DNA of 64,000 nt from assembly GCF_030344915.1 (NCBI RefSeq), contig NZ_CP128233.1, positions 3,038,001 to 3,102,000 of the forward strand, in the 5' to 3' direction. Of this stretch, positions 9,933-18,800 are shown in pieces. The DNA is from Neopusillimonas aromaticivorans (GTDB lineage: Bacteria; Pseudomonadota; Gammaproteobacteria; Burkholderiales; Burkholderiaceae_B). Below the pieces are notes generated by a model that was given only the letters and a program-made list of their open reading frames with translations, searched no databases and was not told the DNA's origin. The position numbers and the translations under genes were made by a program. How positions within the stretch are numbered: the stretch's first letter is position 1; each line of letters opens with the position of its first letter.

Positions 9933-10478
9933 ATCGCAACCGATAAAAACCATCGCATCAACGGTGAAATTCGTGTTCCCGAGGTGCGACTGATTGGCGT
10001 CGACGGTGAACAGCTGGGCATCGTAAAAATAGCTGATGCACTGCAGCTTTCTGAAGAACACGAAGTGGATTTGGTCGAAATTGCGCCAAACGCCGAGCCG
10101 CCTGTTTGCCGATTGATGGATTACGGCAAGTTCAAGTACCAGGAACAAAAGCGTCTGGCTGAAGCCAAGTCCAAGCAAAAGGTTATTCAGGTCAAGGAAG
10201 TCAAATTCCGCCCGGGTACCGACGAAGGTGATTACCAGGTCAAGCTGCGTAACCTCAAGCGGTTCATCGAAGACGGTGACAAGGCCAAGGTCACCTTGCG
10301 TTTCCGTGGCCGTGAAATGGCCCACCAGGAACTGGGTATGCGTGTGCTCGAACGCATTCGCGATGACCTGACCGAAATGTGTCAGGTCGAAGCCATGCCC
10401 AAGCTCGAAGGCCGCCAAATGGTTATGGTTCTGGCGCCACGCAAGAAAGCGCCGCAGAAGGGCGATTCAGCCTCCTGA
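9933..10478 (+). CDS. infC: Translation initiation factor IF-3, AUC start
   Basis: Binds the 30S subunit and checks start-codon pairing. The frame reads ATDKNHRINGEIRVPEVRLI and onward through IAPNAEPPVCRLMDYGKFKY and KEVKFRPGTDEGDYQVKLRN, both hallmark IF-3 sequences. The first AUG-like codon in the frame (GTG at 9984) would cut off the conserved N-terminus. The conserved N-terminus begins right after an ATC codon at 9933, and a strong AAGGAG (9919-9924) sits 8 nt before it. I therefore place the start at AUC. E. coli infC uses AUU, by which IF-3 limits its own translation; the same control is likely here. Full length is 181 residues. A terminator follows, so rpmI is not in the same transcript. 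Confidence 0.93.
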   Translation: MATDKNHRINGEIRVPEVRLIGVDGEQLGIVKIADALQLSEEHEVDLVEIAPNAEPPVCRLMDYGKFKYQEQKRLAEAKSKQKVIQVKEVKFRPGTDEGDYQVKLRNLKRFIEDGDKAKVTLRFRGREMAHQELGMRVLERIRDDLTEMCQVEAMPKLEGRQMVMVLAPRKKAPQKGDSAS

Positions 10479-10493
10479 TCTATTGTCATGCAT

Positions 10494-10526
10494 CCCCACC
10501 AGGCGCTGTCTGGTGGGGTTTGTTTT
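10494..10526 (+). terminator. Terminator after infC
   Basis: CCCCACCAG pairs with CTGGTGGGG around a short loop, followed by TTTGTTTT. It separates infC from gshB. Confidence 0.85.
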
Positions 10527-10538
10527 CGCAGGTACCTC

Positions 10539-11498
10539 ATGCACGTTCTCTTCATTATCGATCCCTTGCCGTCGCTCAAGGCCTATAAAGATTCTTCGGT
10601 CGCCATGATGCGTGCGCTGTGCGCGCGGGGGCATTCGATCAGTGTTGCGCTGCAGGGTGACCTGTACATTGATGAAGGCGTGGTCATGGCCAACAGTTCG
10701 GCCATTGATCTGGTGGCCGGTGCAGACTTGCATGGCAAAGACTGGTGGGTGGCTTGTGGCGTCAAGGCTGAACACGCCCTGACAACGTTTGATGCCGTGG
10801 TTATGCGCAAAGACCCGCCGTTTGACATGGAATATGTGTATTCCACCCATTTGCTTGAATTTGCGCAGCAGCAGGGCGCAAAAGTGTTCAATTCGGGGTC
10901 GGCCATTCGCAACCACCCTGAAAAGCTGGCGATCACGGAATTCTCGCAGTTCACGTCTCCCACGCTGGTCACTGCAGACAACGCGCGTTTGCGTGCATTC
11001 CATACCCGTTACCGTGACATCATCGTCAAGCCGCTCGATGGCATGGGTGGCATGGGTATTTTCCGCATTCAGCCTGAAGAGCCCAATCTGGGGGCTATTC
11101 TTGAAACACTGACGGTGAACGGGCAGCGCACCATTATGGCGCAGCGCTATATTCCCGAGATCGTCAATGGTGACAAGCGTATCCTGATCATTGACGGTCA
11201 ACCCGTTCCCTATGCGCTGGCGCGTATTCCGCTGGCGGGTGAAACACGCGGCAATCTGGCGGCGGGTGGGCGTGGGGTGGCTCAACCGCTGTCTGAGCGA
11301 GATCGCCACATTGCCGAAACACTCGGTCCGATCCTGCGCAAGCGTGGGTTGCTGTTGGTTGGTCTGGATGTCATTGGCGATTATCTGACTGAAGTCAATG
11401 TCACCAGTCCGACCTGTTTTGTCGAAATTACCGAGCAAACCGGCTTTGATGTTGCCGATTGTTTTGCGCAAGCCCTTGAGCGGGCGGCCGGGGTCTAG
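10539..11498 (+). CDS. gshB: Glutathione synthetase
   Basis: ATP-grasp enzyme that joins gamma-glutamylcysteine and glycine. It opens with the typical MHVLFIIDPLPSLKAYKDSS and has VMRKDPPFDMEY, VFNSGSAIRNHPEKL, the ATP-grasp lid region IIVKPLDGMGGMGIFRI, and the catalytic end DVIGDYLTEVNVTSPTCF. At 319 residues it has the family's normal length. The ATG at 10539 has only a weak AGGT upstream. It is followed three bases later by the EIIA gene, so the four genes to ptsI look like one operon. The usual partner gshA is not in this window. Confidence 0.96.
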   Translation: MHVLFIIDPLPSLKAYKDSSVAMMRALCARGHSISVALQGDLYIDEGVVMANSSAIDLVAGADLHGKDWWVACGVKAEHALTTFDAVVMRKDPPFDMEYVYSTHLLEFAQQQGAKVFNSGSAIRNHPEKLAITEFSQFTSPTLVTADNARLRAFHTRYRDIIVKPLDGMGGMGIFRIQPEEPNLGAILETLTVNGQRTIMAQRYIPEIVNGDKRILIIDGQPVPYALARIPLAGETRGNLAAGGRGVAQPLSERDRHIAETLGPILRKRGLLLVGLDVIGDYLTEVNVTSPTCFVEITEQTGFDVADCFAQALERAAGV

Positions 11499-11501
11499 GT
11501 C

Positions 11502-11903
11502 ATGACCCGTATCGTATTGGTCATGCACGATCCGTTGGCCTCGGCGCTGGCGTCGTGCGCCCGCCATATCCTGGGTCAGGAACCCGTGCTTGACGTTTTC
11601 GATATTGTGGCCACAGACATGCCCGATAAACGCCTGGTTGAAATCGTCGACACACTGACCGCGACTCCGGGTGTGCCCACGCTGGTGTTGTGTGATATTT
11701 TCGGTGCTTCGCCATTCAATGCCGCACGCAAGGCGATGGAACTGGCACGCTCTGATGGTTTTGAAGTTGAAGTGATGGCCGGTGCCAATTTGTGTATGGT
11801 GCTCAAGGCGCTTACGGCGCCGCGTGATGATTTTCGTGCATTTCTGCGTGCTGTGCGTGCCGCAGCCACGCGGGGTATTGTGTGTGCTGGTGACCCGTCT
11901 TAA
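11502..11903 (+). CDS. PTS EIIA component, mannose/fructose-type
   Basis: Small cytoplasmic phosphocarrier (133 residues) of the EIIA-Man fold. The phosphorylated histidine is the one in VLVMHDPLASAL near residue 9; TLVLCDIFGASPFNAARK is the second conserved block. No EIIB/EIIC sugar permease genes are nearby, so with HPr and EI downstream this is an incomplete PTS of the kind found in many beta-proteobacteria, where it has a regulatory rather than transport role. The gene starts three bases after gshB and is 61 nt before ptsH. Confidence 0.9.
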   Translation: MTRIVLVMHDPLASALASCARHILGQEPVLDVFDIVATDMPDKRLVEIVDTLTATPGVPTLVLCDIFGASPFNAARKAMELARSDGFEVEVMAGANLCMVLKALTAPRDDFRAFLRAVRAAATRGIVCAGDPS

Positions 11904-11964
11904 TATTTAGCATGAACGCGCTTCTCGTTCGTGCGTCCTGGCTTATCTGAACAGAATAATTACT

Positions 11965-12237
11965 ATGCCGTCTATTGATATTGTCATCAGCAACAAACTT
12001 GGCCTGCACGCGCGGGCTGCCGCCAAACTGACGCAGCTCGCGTCGCGTTTTGCGCAAACCGAAATTTTCATTGCGCGTGGTAGCCAGCGCGTCAATGCCA
12101 AAAGCATCATGGGTGTCATGATGCTGGCGGCGGGTTTGGGGGTTACGGTCACCGTCGATGCCGAGGGTGCCGATGCCGATGCGGCGCTGGCCGAAATCAA
12201 GGCTTTGTTTGACAACAAATTTGGCGAAGGCCAGTAA
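11965..12237 (+). CDS. ptsH: Phosphocarrier protein HPr
   Basis: Transfers phosphate from EI to EIIA. The active-site histidine is in SNKLGLHARAAAKLTQ (residue 15-16) and the regulatory serine block is VNAKSIMGVMML. It is 90 residues long, as usual. It sits between the EIIA gene and ptsI with only 14 nt to ptsI. A serine in the KSIMGV block leaves open control by an HPr kinase, which is not in this window. Confidence 0.96.
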   Translation: MPSIDIVISNKLGLHARAAAKLTQLASRFAQTEIFIARGSQRVNAKSIMGVMMLAAGLGVTVTVDAEGADADAALAEIKALFDNKFGEGQ

Positions 12238-12251
12238 CGTCAGGTTCCATC

Positions 12252-14007
12252 ATGAATCATCCAGCTGCGTCGGTTTCCGGTTCGCTCAATACCATGCTGT
12301 GCCTGCGGGGTCAGGCGGTGGTGCGAGGTTACGCGATCGGGCGTGCGGTAGTCATGGGCGCAGCGGCCCTCGAGGTGGTTCATTACCGGATTCAGCCTGA
12401 AGACGTTGAAGCCGAATGCCAGCGCCTGAAAGAGGCATTGTTGCAAGCTCAAGGCGAGCTGCAGTACATGATTGATCATTTGCCCGACGATGCGCCGCGT
12501 GAAATGGGCCCGTTGTTGACGGTACATTGCATGCTGATGGCTGATCGCATGTTGTCAGATCAGGCGTGTTTGCTGATTGCAGAACGGTTGTATAACGCCG
12601 AATGGGCCCTGACAACCCAGGGGCAAACGCTGGCCGAACAGTTTGCGGGCATGGAAGACGAGTATCTGCGTGAACGTGGGGCAGACATCCGTCAAGTCAT
12701 CGAGCGCGTCTTGCGGGTGTTGTCGGGTCGGCCGGTGGTTTTGCCCGATTTTGAATCGGCGCAGGCGGGCGAACTGATCGTTGTGGCGCGGGATATTTCC
12801 CCTGCCGATATGCTGCGATTGCGTGGGGCCCACTTTGGTGCATTCCTGACCGACCTGGGGGCCGACCTCGCATACCGCTATCGTGGCGCGCAGCATGAAT
12901 GTACCCGCAGTGGTGGGTATGGGGAATATCCGCTCGCTCGTACGTGACGGTGATTTGCTGATTGTCGATGGCATGACGGGTGCGGTGCTGGTCAACCCGC
13001 CGGCATTCGTGCTTGAGCAGTATCGCCGGCGGCAGGAAGCGTATGCGGATGACCGTGCCGCGCTTGCGCTGCTGCGCGACGCCGAGGCGGTAACCCTTGA
13101 TGGCGTTCGCATCATGCTTGAGGCCAACATCGAGCTGCCTGAAGAGGCCGTGCAGGCTCTGGCAGCCGGTGCTGATGGCATTGGCCTGTTTCGCAGCGAG
13201 TTTTTGTTCATGGGCCGGGAAAGCCTGCCCGATGAAGAAGAGCAATACGAGGCGTACGCCACGGTGGTCAGAACCATGCAGGGGCGTCCGGTCACGATTC
13301 GCACGCTCGATATTGGTTCCGACAAAACCCTTGACGGTGATACTACAGTGGCCACCAACCCGGCGTTGGGGCTGAGGGCCATTCGCTATTGTCTGGCAAA
13401 TCCGGATCTTTTCCGCACCCAGCTGCGCGCGCTGCTGCGGGCATCGGCACACGGCAGGGTACGTATTCTGGTACCCATGATTTCTCACATGCACGAAGTG
13501 CATGCGGTCAAGCGGGCACTGGATCACGCCCGCAAAGAGCTCGATGAGCGGGGTCAACCCTATGCTGAACACGTGGAAATTGGCGCCATGGTCGAGATTC
13601 CTGCCATTGCCATTGCCATTGAACCGTTTGTCGAACAGCTCGATTTCCTGTCAATCGGTACCAATGACCTGATCCAGTACACGCTGGCCATCGACCGTGC
13701 GGACAATGCGGTCGCCGATTTGTACGACCCGATGCATCCGGCCGTATTACGCCTGATTTCACACACCATCAACGCCGCCGACCGTGCGGGTAAATCGGTG
13801 GCCGTGTGTGGTGAAATGGCGGGTGATTCACAGGTGACCCGCATGCTGCTCGGGCTTGGGCTGAAGGAATTTTCCATGCATCCGCAGCAATTGCTCGATA
13901 TTAAGAAAGAAGTGCGTCAGTCGCATACCAACGCACTTCGTGTCAAGGTGGCCTCTGCGCTTAACCGGGCCGAACGTATTGATCTTTCAGCGCTGGCTGC
14001 CGGATAA
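12252..14007 (+). CDS. ptsI: PTS enzyme I (one frameshift)
   Basis: Phosphoenolpyruvate-protein phosphotransferase that feeds the HPr/EIIA relay. The N-terminal half has the swivelling phosphohistidine domain and the C-terminal half the PEP-binding barrel (GIGLFRSEFLFMGR, RTLDIGSDK, ALGLRAIRYCL, GAMVEIPAIAI, SIGTNDLIQYTLA, VCGEMAGD). The frame breaks in a run of five G at 12857-12861, exactly where the active-site sequence LGGPTSHTAIVARSM should be; adding one base restores it, histidine included. I take this as a sequence error. Restored length is about 585 residues. Two terminator hairpins follow. Confidence 0.95.
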
Positions 14008-14031
14008 TTCTGGGTAGCTCATAAAAATATG

Positions 14032-14115
14032 GGCCGATGCCCGATAATTTGATCCGGGTAGCATCGGCCGGTTTTGCATAGTTGCCAATGCCGGGCAGAT
14101 TCTGCCCGGATTTTT
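14032..14115 (+). terminator. Two tandem terminators after ptsI
   Basis: First: GGCCGATGC (14032-14040) pairs with GCATCGGCC (14061-14069), then GGTTTT. Second: CCGGGCAGA (14091-14099) pairs with TCTGCCCGG (14101-14109), then ATTTTT. Both have the T-run on the plus strand, so they close the gshB-ptsI operon against the convergent amtB gene. Confidence 0.8.
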
Positions 14116-14120
14116 CCGCT

Positions 14121-15345
14121 TCAGCGGGTGTAGGCTGATTCCCCGTGAGTACTGATATCCAGGCCTTCGCGCTCGGCTTCCGGGCTGACGCGCAGGCCGC
14201 ATAGCTTGTCGGCAATGAAGTAGGCAACGACGGCAACGATACCGGTCCAGACGAACGTTACCAGAATGCCTTCGATCTGAACCCAGAGCTGGGGCAGGAT
14301 GTCGGCGGCGCTGTCCAGGCCGGGACCGCCCATGGCCTTGGCATTCAGGATGCCGGTCAGGACTGCACCCACAATGCCACCCAGGGCGTGAATGCCGAAG
14401 ACATCCAGAGAATCGTCAGCGCGCAGCATGCGTTTCAGGCCATTCACACCCCACACACGCAGCACCGGTCAGGACACCAATCACCAGGGCACCGACGGGG
14501 CCAACCAGACCGGCCGCGGGGGTGATGCCGACCAGGCCGGCGACGGCACCTGATACAGCGCCCAGCATGGATGGCTTGCCTTTGACCAGCCATTCAGTCA
14601 ACAGCCAGGCCAGTAGGGCAGCCGCTGTGGCAACCAAAGTATTAAAGAAGGCCAGGGCAGCCGTTTCATTGGCGCCGAGCGCCGAGCCAGCGTTGAACCC
14701 GAACCAGCCCACCCACAGCAGGGCTCCGCCAATCATGGTCATGGGGAGGTTGTGAGGGGGCATGGCTTCACGACCGTAGCCCAGGCGCGGGCCGAGGTAG
14801 TACGCACCCACCAGTCCGGCAACGCCTGCGTTGATATGCACGACAGTGCCGCCGGCGAAATCAAGGGCGCCTTTTTCAAGCAGCCATCCGCCGGGGCCCC
14901 AGACCATGTGGGCGATGGGCAGGTAGGCGAAGGTGACCCAGATCAGGGTAAAGACAATCACGGCGGAGAATTTGACGCGTTCGGCCAGGCCTCCCACGAT
15001 CAGTGCGCAGGTAATGCCGGCGAATGTCGCCTGAAAGGCGGCAAAGCTGATTTCAGGAATCGTGCCGGCCATGACGTATTCGCCAGTGTCCAGGTTGGCC
15101 ATGCCGCTGAAGAACAGACGGGAAAAACCACCGAAAAAGGCATTGCCTTCAGTGAACGCAACGGAGTAACCGTAGACGAACCAGACCACAATGGCCAATG
15201 AAAAGGTGGTGAGGACTTGTGCCAGCACGGACAGCACATTCTTGGAGCGCACCAGACCGCCGTAGAACAAGGCCAGGGCGGGTACGACCATCATCAAAAC
15301 CAGCAGCGTTGAAACGCTGACCCATACAAAATCGGCTGCATTCAT
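14121..15345 (-). CDS. amtB: Ammonium transporter (one frameshift)
   Basis: Inner-membrane ammonia channel with eleven hydrophobic segments. It starts MNAADFVWVSVSTLLVLMM and shows the Amt signatures: FYGGLVRSKNVLSVL, the first pore histidine in GGTVVHINAGVAGLV, MIGGALLWVGWFGFNAGSAL, and the second pore histidine in DDSLDVFGIHALGGIVGA. The frame shifts near 14468, between ALVIGVL and the VWGVNGLKRML segment; joined, the protein is about 407 residues. The start lies 12 nt past the glnK stop, with its ribosome site (TAGGAG) overlapping that stop, so the pair is co-translated and controlled by the nitrogen promoter upstream of glnK. Confidence 0.94.
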
Positions 15346-15356
15346 TTCAGTAACTC

Positions 15357-15693
15357 CTAGATGGCGGCATCGCCGTCTTCGCCGGTGCGAATACGGATGA
15401 CTTGTTCAAGGGGGTGACGAAAATCTTTCCGTCCCCGATCTTGCCGGTGTGGGCGGCCGCGCAAAGACTTTCAACAGCCCGTTCGACCTGGTCGTCGGTG
15501 ACGGCCAGTTCGATGCGTAGTTTGGGCAGGAAGTCCACGGTGTATTCGGCACCCCGGTACAGTTCGGTATGGCCTTTCTGGCGTCCGAACCCTTTGACTT
15601 CAGTCACTGTCATGCCTTGAATACCGACTTCGGCCAGAGCTTCCTGACCTCGTCCAGCTTGAATGGTTTGATGATTGCGGTGATGAGTTTCAT
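15357..15693 (-). CDS. glnK: PII nitrogen regulatory protein (two frameshifts)
   Basis: Trimeric PII signal protein that plugs AmtB and senses 2-oxoglutarate/ATP. Read from ATG at 15693 (AAGGAAG upstream): MKLITAIIKPFKLDEVR, then after a lost base near 15643, GIQGMTVTEVKGFGRQ, the T-loop with the modifiable tyrosine (GHTELYRGAEYTVDFLPK), and GKIGDGKIFVTPL. A second lost base in a C/G run at 15410-15414 precedes the normal ending EQVIRIRTGEDGDAAI. With both bases restored the length is the standard 112 residues and the stop (TAG, 15357-15359) abuts amtB. Both shifts are homopolymer or doublet losses. Confidence 0.93.
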
Positions 15694-15730
15694 GATGTGC
15701 TTCCTTTTAGAGGGCGATCGATTCCTCTGA

Positions 15731-15746
15731 AGCAATTTGCGTGCCA
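15731..15746 (-). promoter_or_regulatory. Sigma-54 promoter of glnK-amtB
   Basis: On the minus strand the bases read TGGCAC-GCAAA-TTGCT, an exact fit to the RpoN -24/-12 consensus (TGGCAC N5 TTGC). It lies 38 nt before the glnK start, leaving room for a short leader. Confidence 0.88.
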
Positions 15747-15938
15747 GTTTTTTGATCCGTATCGGTCAATTGGCCTGACCGGTGCGGGATGGCATTGGTA
15801 ATATCGGCACGCTTATTACACACGGCGTTGGCGATGCGATATTTGGCACGCAGCGGCCGTGCGCATTGCCTGTGACGGGTGCGTAAATGGGGCTGGTCAT
15901 GCGTGCCTGGGTACGTAAGTGGTGCGTGCGAGCCGGAT

Positions 15939-15955
15939 TGCACCATTACGGTGCT
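15939..15955. promoter_or_regulatory. NtrC binding site upstream of glnK
   Basis: TGCAC-CATTACG-GTGCT is a near-perfect dyad matching the NtrC site (TGCAC N7 GTGCA). It lies about 200 bp upstream of the sigma-54 promoter, a usual enhancer distance. The rest of the 15694-16228 gap has loose half-sites (GGTGC near 15921 and 15995) but no gene that I can support. Confidence 0.75.
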
Positions 15956-16228
15956 GTTTTGATGGGGTTTTGCACCAGGGTGAAGAGATCTTTGGTGCGG
16001 CTGAGGCATTTGTAACAAACCAGGGTGGTTTGTGGGGGTATTGTGTCGTGATGTATATCCGTGTCTGGACGTCTGTGGACTCAAACCCTTATCATGCGGT
16101 GCTTTATTCTTGTTTTTATTAAGGTGAATTCTTGCTTTTGTAATTAGGGCTTACACTAATACGGTCGACTTTTTGACCCGGTTCGATAGAATTGTAACGA
16201 CCTTCAGTAACTTCACTCAGGAATACGC

Positions 16229-16690
16229 ATGAAAACACAACGTAAACATCTGGCCATCCTTGCTTTGATCGCTTCTGCCGGTATTCTTGCCGCGTGCTCG
16301 AAGGAAGAGCCGGCGCCGGTGCCCGCGCCAGCACCTGCCGTTGAGCAGCCCGCGCCTGTTGACAAGCCTACCGTTGGAGAGGCCGTCCAGAGCGCGACCG
16401 ATGCCGCAGCACAGAAAGCTGCCGAAGTCCGTGACCAGGCTGCAGAAGCCGCTGCGAAAGTGGGTGATGCCCTCAAACAGGGTGCCGCCGATGCCGACAA
16501 GGCAATTCAGGGCGCTTTGACCAGTGCGCAAGACGCTGCCGGGAAAGCGGCTGCGGGTGCCGCCGAGCTGGCTGACAAGGCGAAAGAGGCCGCTGCCGGT
16601 GCCGCAGAAAAGACAGCCGAGGGCACCGAAAAAGCCGTTGAGAGCACTGAGAAGGCGGCAGACAAGGTGGTCGAGGAAGTCAAGTCCTGA
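16229..16690 (+). CDS. Alanine/lysine-rich lipoprotein
   Basis: Lipoprotein signal (lipobox ILAAC, cysteine near residue 23), then a proline-rich linker (PAPVPAPAPAVEQPAP) and about 110 residues of low-complexity amphipathic helix made of Ala, Lys and Glu heptad-like units (AAEKTAEGTEKAVESTEKAA). Such proteins resemble LEA or apolipoprotein-like helices; their role is not settled. A probable promoter (TCGACT, 16 nt, TAGAAT near 16162-16189) precedes it and a strong terminator follows, so it is transcribed alone. Confidence 0.75.
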   Translation: MKTQRKHLAILALIASAGILAACSKEEPAPVPAPAPAVEQPAPVDKPTVGEAVQSATDAAAQKAAEVRDQAAEAAAKVGDALKQGAADADKAIQGALTSAQDAAGKAAAGAAELADKAKEAAAGAAEKTAEGTEKAVESTEKAADKVVEEVKS

Positions 16691-16733
16691 ATCCATCATT
16701 AGCCCTGGTCAGTCTGGGGCCGATACCGCAAGG

Positions 16734-16760
16734 CGGGCGCACCATGCGCCCGTTTTTTAT
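16734..16760 (+). terminator. Terminator after the lipoprotein gene
   Basis: GGGCGC pairs with GCGCCC around ACCAT, followed by GTTTTTTATTT. Confidence 0.85.
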
Positions 16761-16799
16761 TTAAACTGATGCTATTTGATAGTTACTCAGGGGCAAGGC

Positions 16800-17057
16800 A
16801 TGATGAATCGTACTGACTGGTTTGAAGACCTGCAGAAAAATGTGTCCGAAATGATCAAGAACAGCCCGGCAGCAGATATCGAGCGCAACGTCAAGGCGAT
16901 GATGGCCCAAACGTTTACGCGTCTTGATCTGGTGACGCGTGAAGAGTTTGACATCCAGGCGGCGCTGTTGGAAAAGGCGTTGGCACGTGTGGCTGCGCTG
17001 GAAACCCGGTTGGCGGCGCTTGAGGCACGTACTAGCGAGACAGGCCCGGACGCCTGA
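16800..17057 (+). CDS. ubiK: Ubiquinone biosynthesis accessory factor, UbiK/YqiC type
   Basis: Short coiled-coil protein (85 residues) of the BMFP family that helps the soluble ubiquinone-synthesis complex. It shows the expected two halves: an amphipathic N-terminus (WFEDLQKNVSEMIKNSPAAD) and a C-terminal coiled coil with regular leucines (AALLEKALARVAALETRLAA). The start at 16800 (MMNRTDWF) has AGGGGCAAGG just before it. It lies upstream of comM in the same direction, as in related genomes I recall. Confidence 0.82.
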   Translation: MMNRTDWFEDLQKNVSEMIKNSPAADIERNVKAMMAQTFTRLDLVTREEFDIQAALLEKALARVAALETRLAALEARTSETGPDA

Positions 17058-17300
17058 GTCCCCGGCCTGATTTCCAGGTCAATGCGGCGGGCTGTGCAGT
17101 CCGTCCGGTGGCATTAATTGCCCCGGTTTGGTCGCAGTATCTGTCTTTAGTTCGGGGTTTCCCCGTCTGACCGTTTTATCCCGCAGGGTTCCCGTGTCGC
17201 CCATCCTTCCGGCAAACTGACCGGTATCAATCAGCGCGTCAATGGTTTGGCCAGGAACGAATGCTTCCCGGCTGTCGCGCTCGCGTATCGGGGGTGGGTT

Positions 17301-18800
17301 ATGTCGCTTGCAGTGGTGTCCAGCCGTGCCTTGTTCGGGCTTGAGGCCGTGCCGGTGCGTGTCGAAGTGCACGTCGGTCCGGGGCTTCCGGCCTTCAACC
17401 TGGTTGGTCTGCCGGGTGCGGGTGTGCGTGAAAGTCGTGATCGTGTTCGCTCGGCCATTCTCAGCAGTGGTTTTGATTTTCCGGCAGGCCGGGTAACGGT
17501 CAATCTGGCGCCGGCCGACTTGCCCAAGGCCTCGGGGCGGTTTGATTTGCCTATTGCTCTGGGTATTTTGCTGGCCTCCGGGCAGGTCGCGTGTACCGAT
17601 GATACCGACATGGCGGGGCTGGTCTTTGCCGGTGAGCTGTCTCTGACCGGGGCCGTCGTTTCCATCGATGCCGTGCTGGCTATCGCGCTGGCTGTAGCGC
17701 GTGACACACCCGGGGCGATTCTGGTCGTGCCCGCGCGCTGTGCCGATGTGGCGGCCAGTGTTCCCGGGTTAACTGTTCTGGCAGCCGACAGTCTGGCCCA
17801 TGTGGCGGCGCACCTTGCCGGGGTGTCCGGTTTGACTGTGGTTGGCTATCAGACGCTACAGGCAGCCGATATGACAGGGTATTGTTTGTCCGAAGTGCGC
17901 GGTCAGGCCGTAGCGCGGCGTGTGCTTGAAATTGCCGCCGCGGGTGGTCACAGCCTGTTGATGTCAGGCCCGCCGGGTACCGGAAAAAGCATGCTGGCCA
18001 ATCGATTGCCGTCATTATTGCCACCGTTGTCGCATGCCCAGGCGCTTGAGGCCATGGCGCTGGCGGGGGTTGCCGGGCGAAACCAGCCCCTGGATTTAAC
18101 GCCACCTTTTCGATCGCCGCACCATTCGTGTTCGGTGGCGGCCCTGGTCGGGGGTGGCGTCATTCCGCGACCGGGCGAAATCAGTCTGGCGCATCGAGGC
18201 GTGTTGTTTCTTGATGAGTTGCCCGAGTTCAGTCGCCAGGCGCTGGAGTCGCTGCGTGAGCCGCTGGAAACCGGCTCGGTCAGTATCGCCCGTTCCTCGC
18301 GTTCAGTCGTGTATCCTGCCCGATTCCAGCTGGTTGCAGCCATGAACCCGTGTCCTTGCGGTTGGCTGGGGCATGGCGTTCGTGCGTGTCGGTGCACCCC
18401 GGATCGCATCGATCATTATCGGTCCAGGTTATCGGGGCCGTTGCTTGATCGCATTGATTTACAGGTGGTGCTTGGGGCTGTCGGCCGCGGCTGGTCATCC
18501 TTGCCTTTGGGCGAGTCGTCGGCGATAGTGCGCGAACGAGTCACACGCTGCCGAGGCTTGCAGATGCAGCGTCAGGGGTGCCTGAATGCCGATCTCGCGG
18601 GCGGTGCGCTGGAACGTCAGGCCTCATTGTTGCCCGAGGCGCGTCAGGCGCTTGATGACATTGCGCTGCGGCATAGCTGGTCAGGTCGTGTGATTCACCG
18701 GGTCTTGCGGGTAGCGCGTACCCTGGCTGATCTGGCCGGGCCTGATGTTCTGACGCGGGATCACGTTCTCGAGGCTGCACAGTACAGGCCTGCCTGGTAG
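17301..18800 (+). CDS. comM: Mg-chelatase-like AAA ATPase ComM
   Basis: Hexameric branch-migration helicase for natural transformation. N-terminal ChlI-like domain (FNLVGLPGAGVRESRDRV, VTVNLAPADLPKASGRFDLP), Walker A MSGPPGTGKSM, Walker B GVLFLDELPEF, the Zn-ribbon-like NPCPCGWLGHGVRACRC, sensor region LSGPLLDRIDL, and the C-terminal Mg-chelatase domain. The start chosen is ATG at 17301 (MSLAVVSSRALFGLEAV), giving 499 residues, the usual length. It suggests that the strain has, or recently had, DNA uptake. Confidence 0.95.
   Translation: MSLAVVSSRALFGLEAVPVRVEVHVGPGLPAFNLVGLPGAGVRESRDRVRSAILSSGFDFPAGRVTVNLAPADLPKASGRFDLPIALGILLASGQVACTDDTDMAGLVFAGELSLTGAVVSIDAVLAIALAVARDTPGAILVVPARCADVAASVPGLTVLAADSLAHVAAHLAGVSGLTVVGYQTLQAADMTGYCLSEVRGQAVARRVLEIAAAGGHSLLMSGPPGTGKSMLANRLPSLLPPLSHAQALEAMALAGVAGRNQPLDLTPPFRSPHHSCSVAALVGGGVIPRPGEISLAHRGVLFLDELPEFSRQALESLREPLETGSVSIARSSRSVVYPARFQLVAAMNPCPCGWLGHGVRACRCTPDRIDHYRSRLSGPLLDRIDLQVVLGAVGRGWSSLPLGESSAIVRERVTRCRGLQMQRQGCLNADLAGGALERQASLLPEARQALDDIALRHSWSGRVIHRVLRVARTLADLAGPDVLTRDHVLEAAQYRPAW

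Noticed and set aside
15707..16084. Minus-strand open frame upstream of glnK
   Set aside because: It covers the sigma-54 promoter and the NtrC site and is rich in His/Thr/Gln without pattern.
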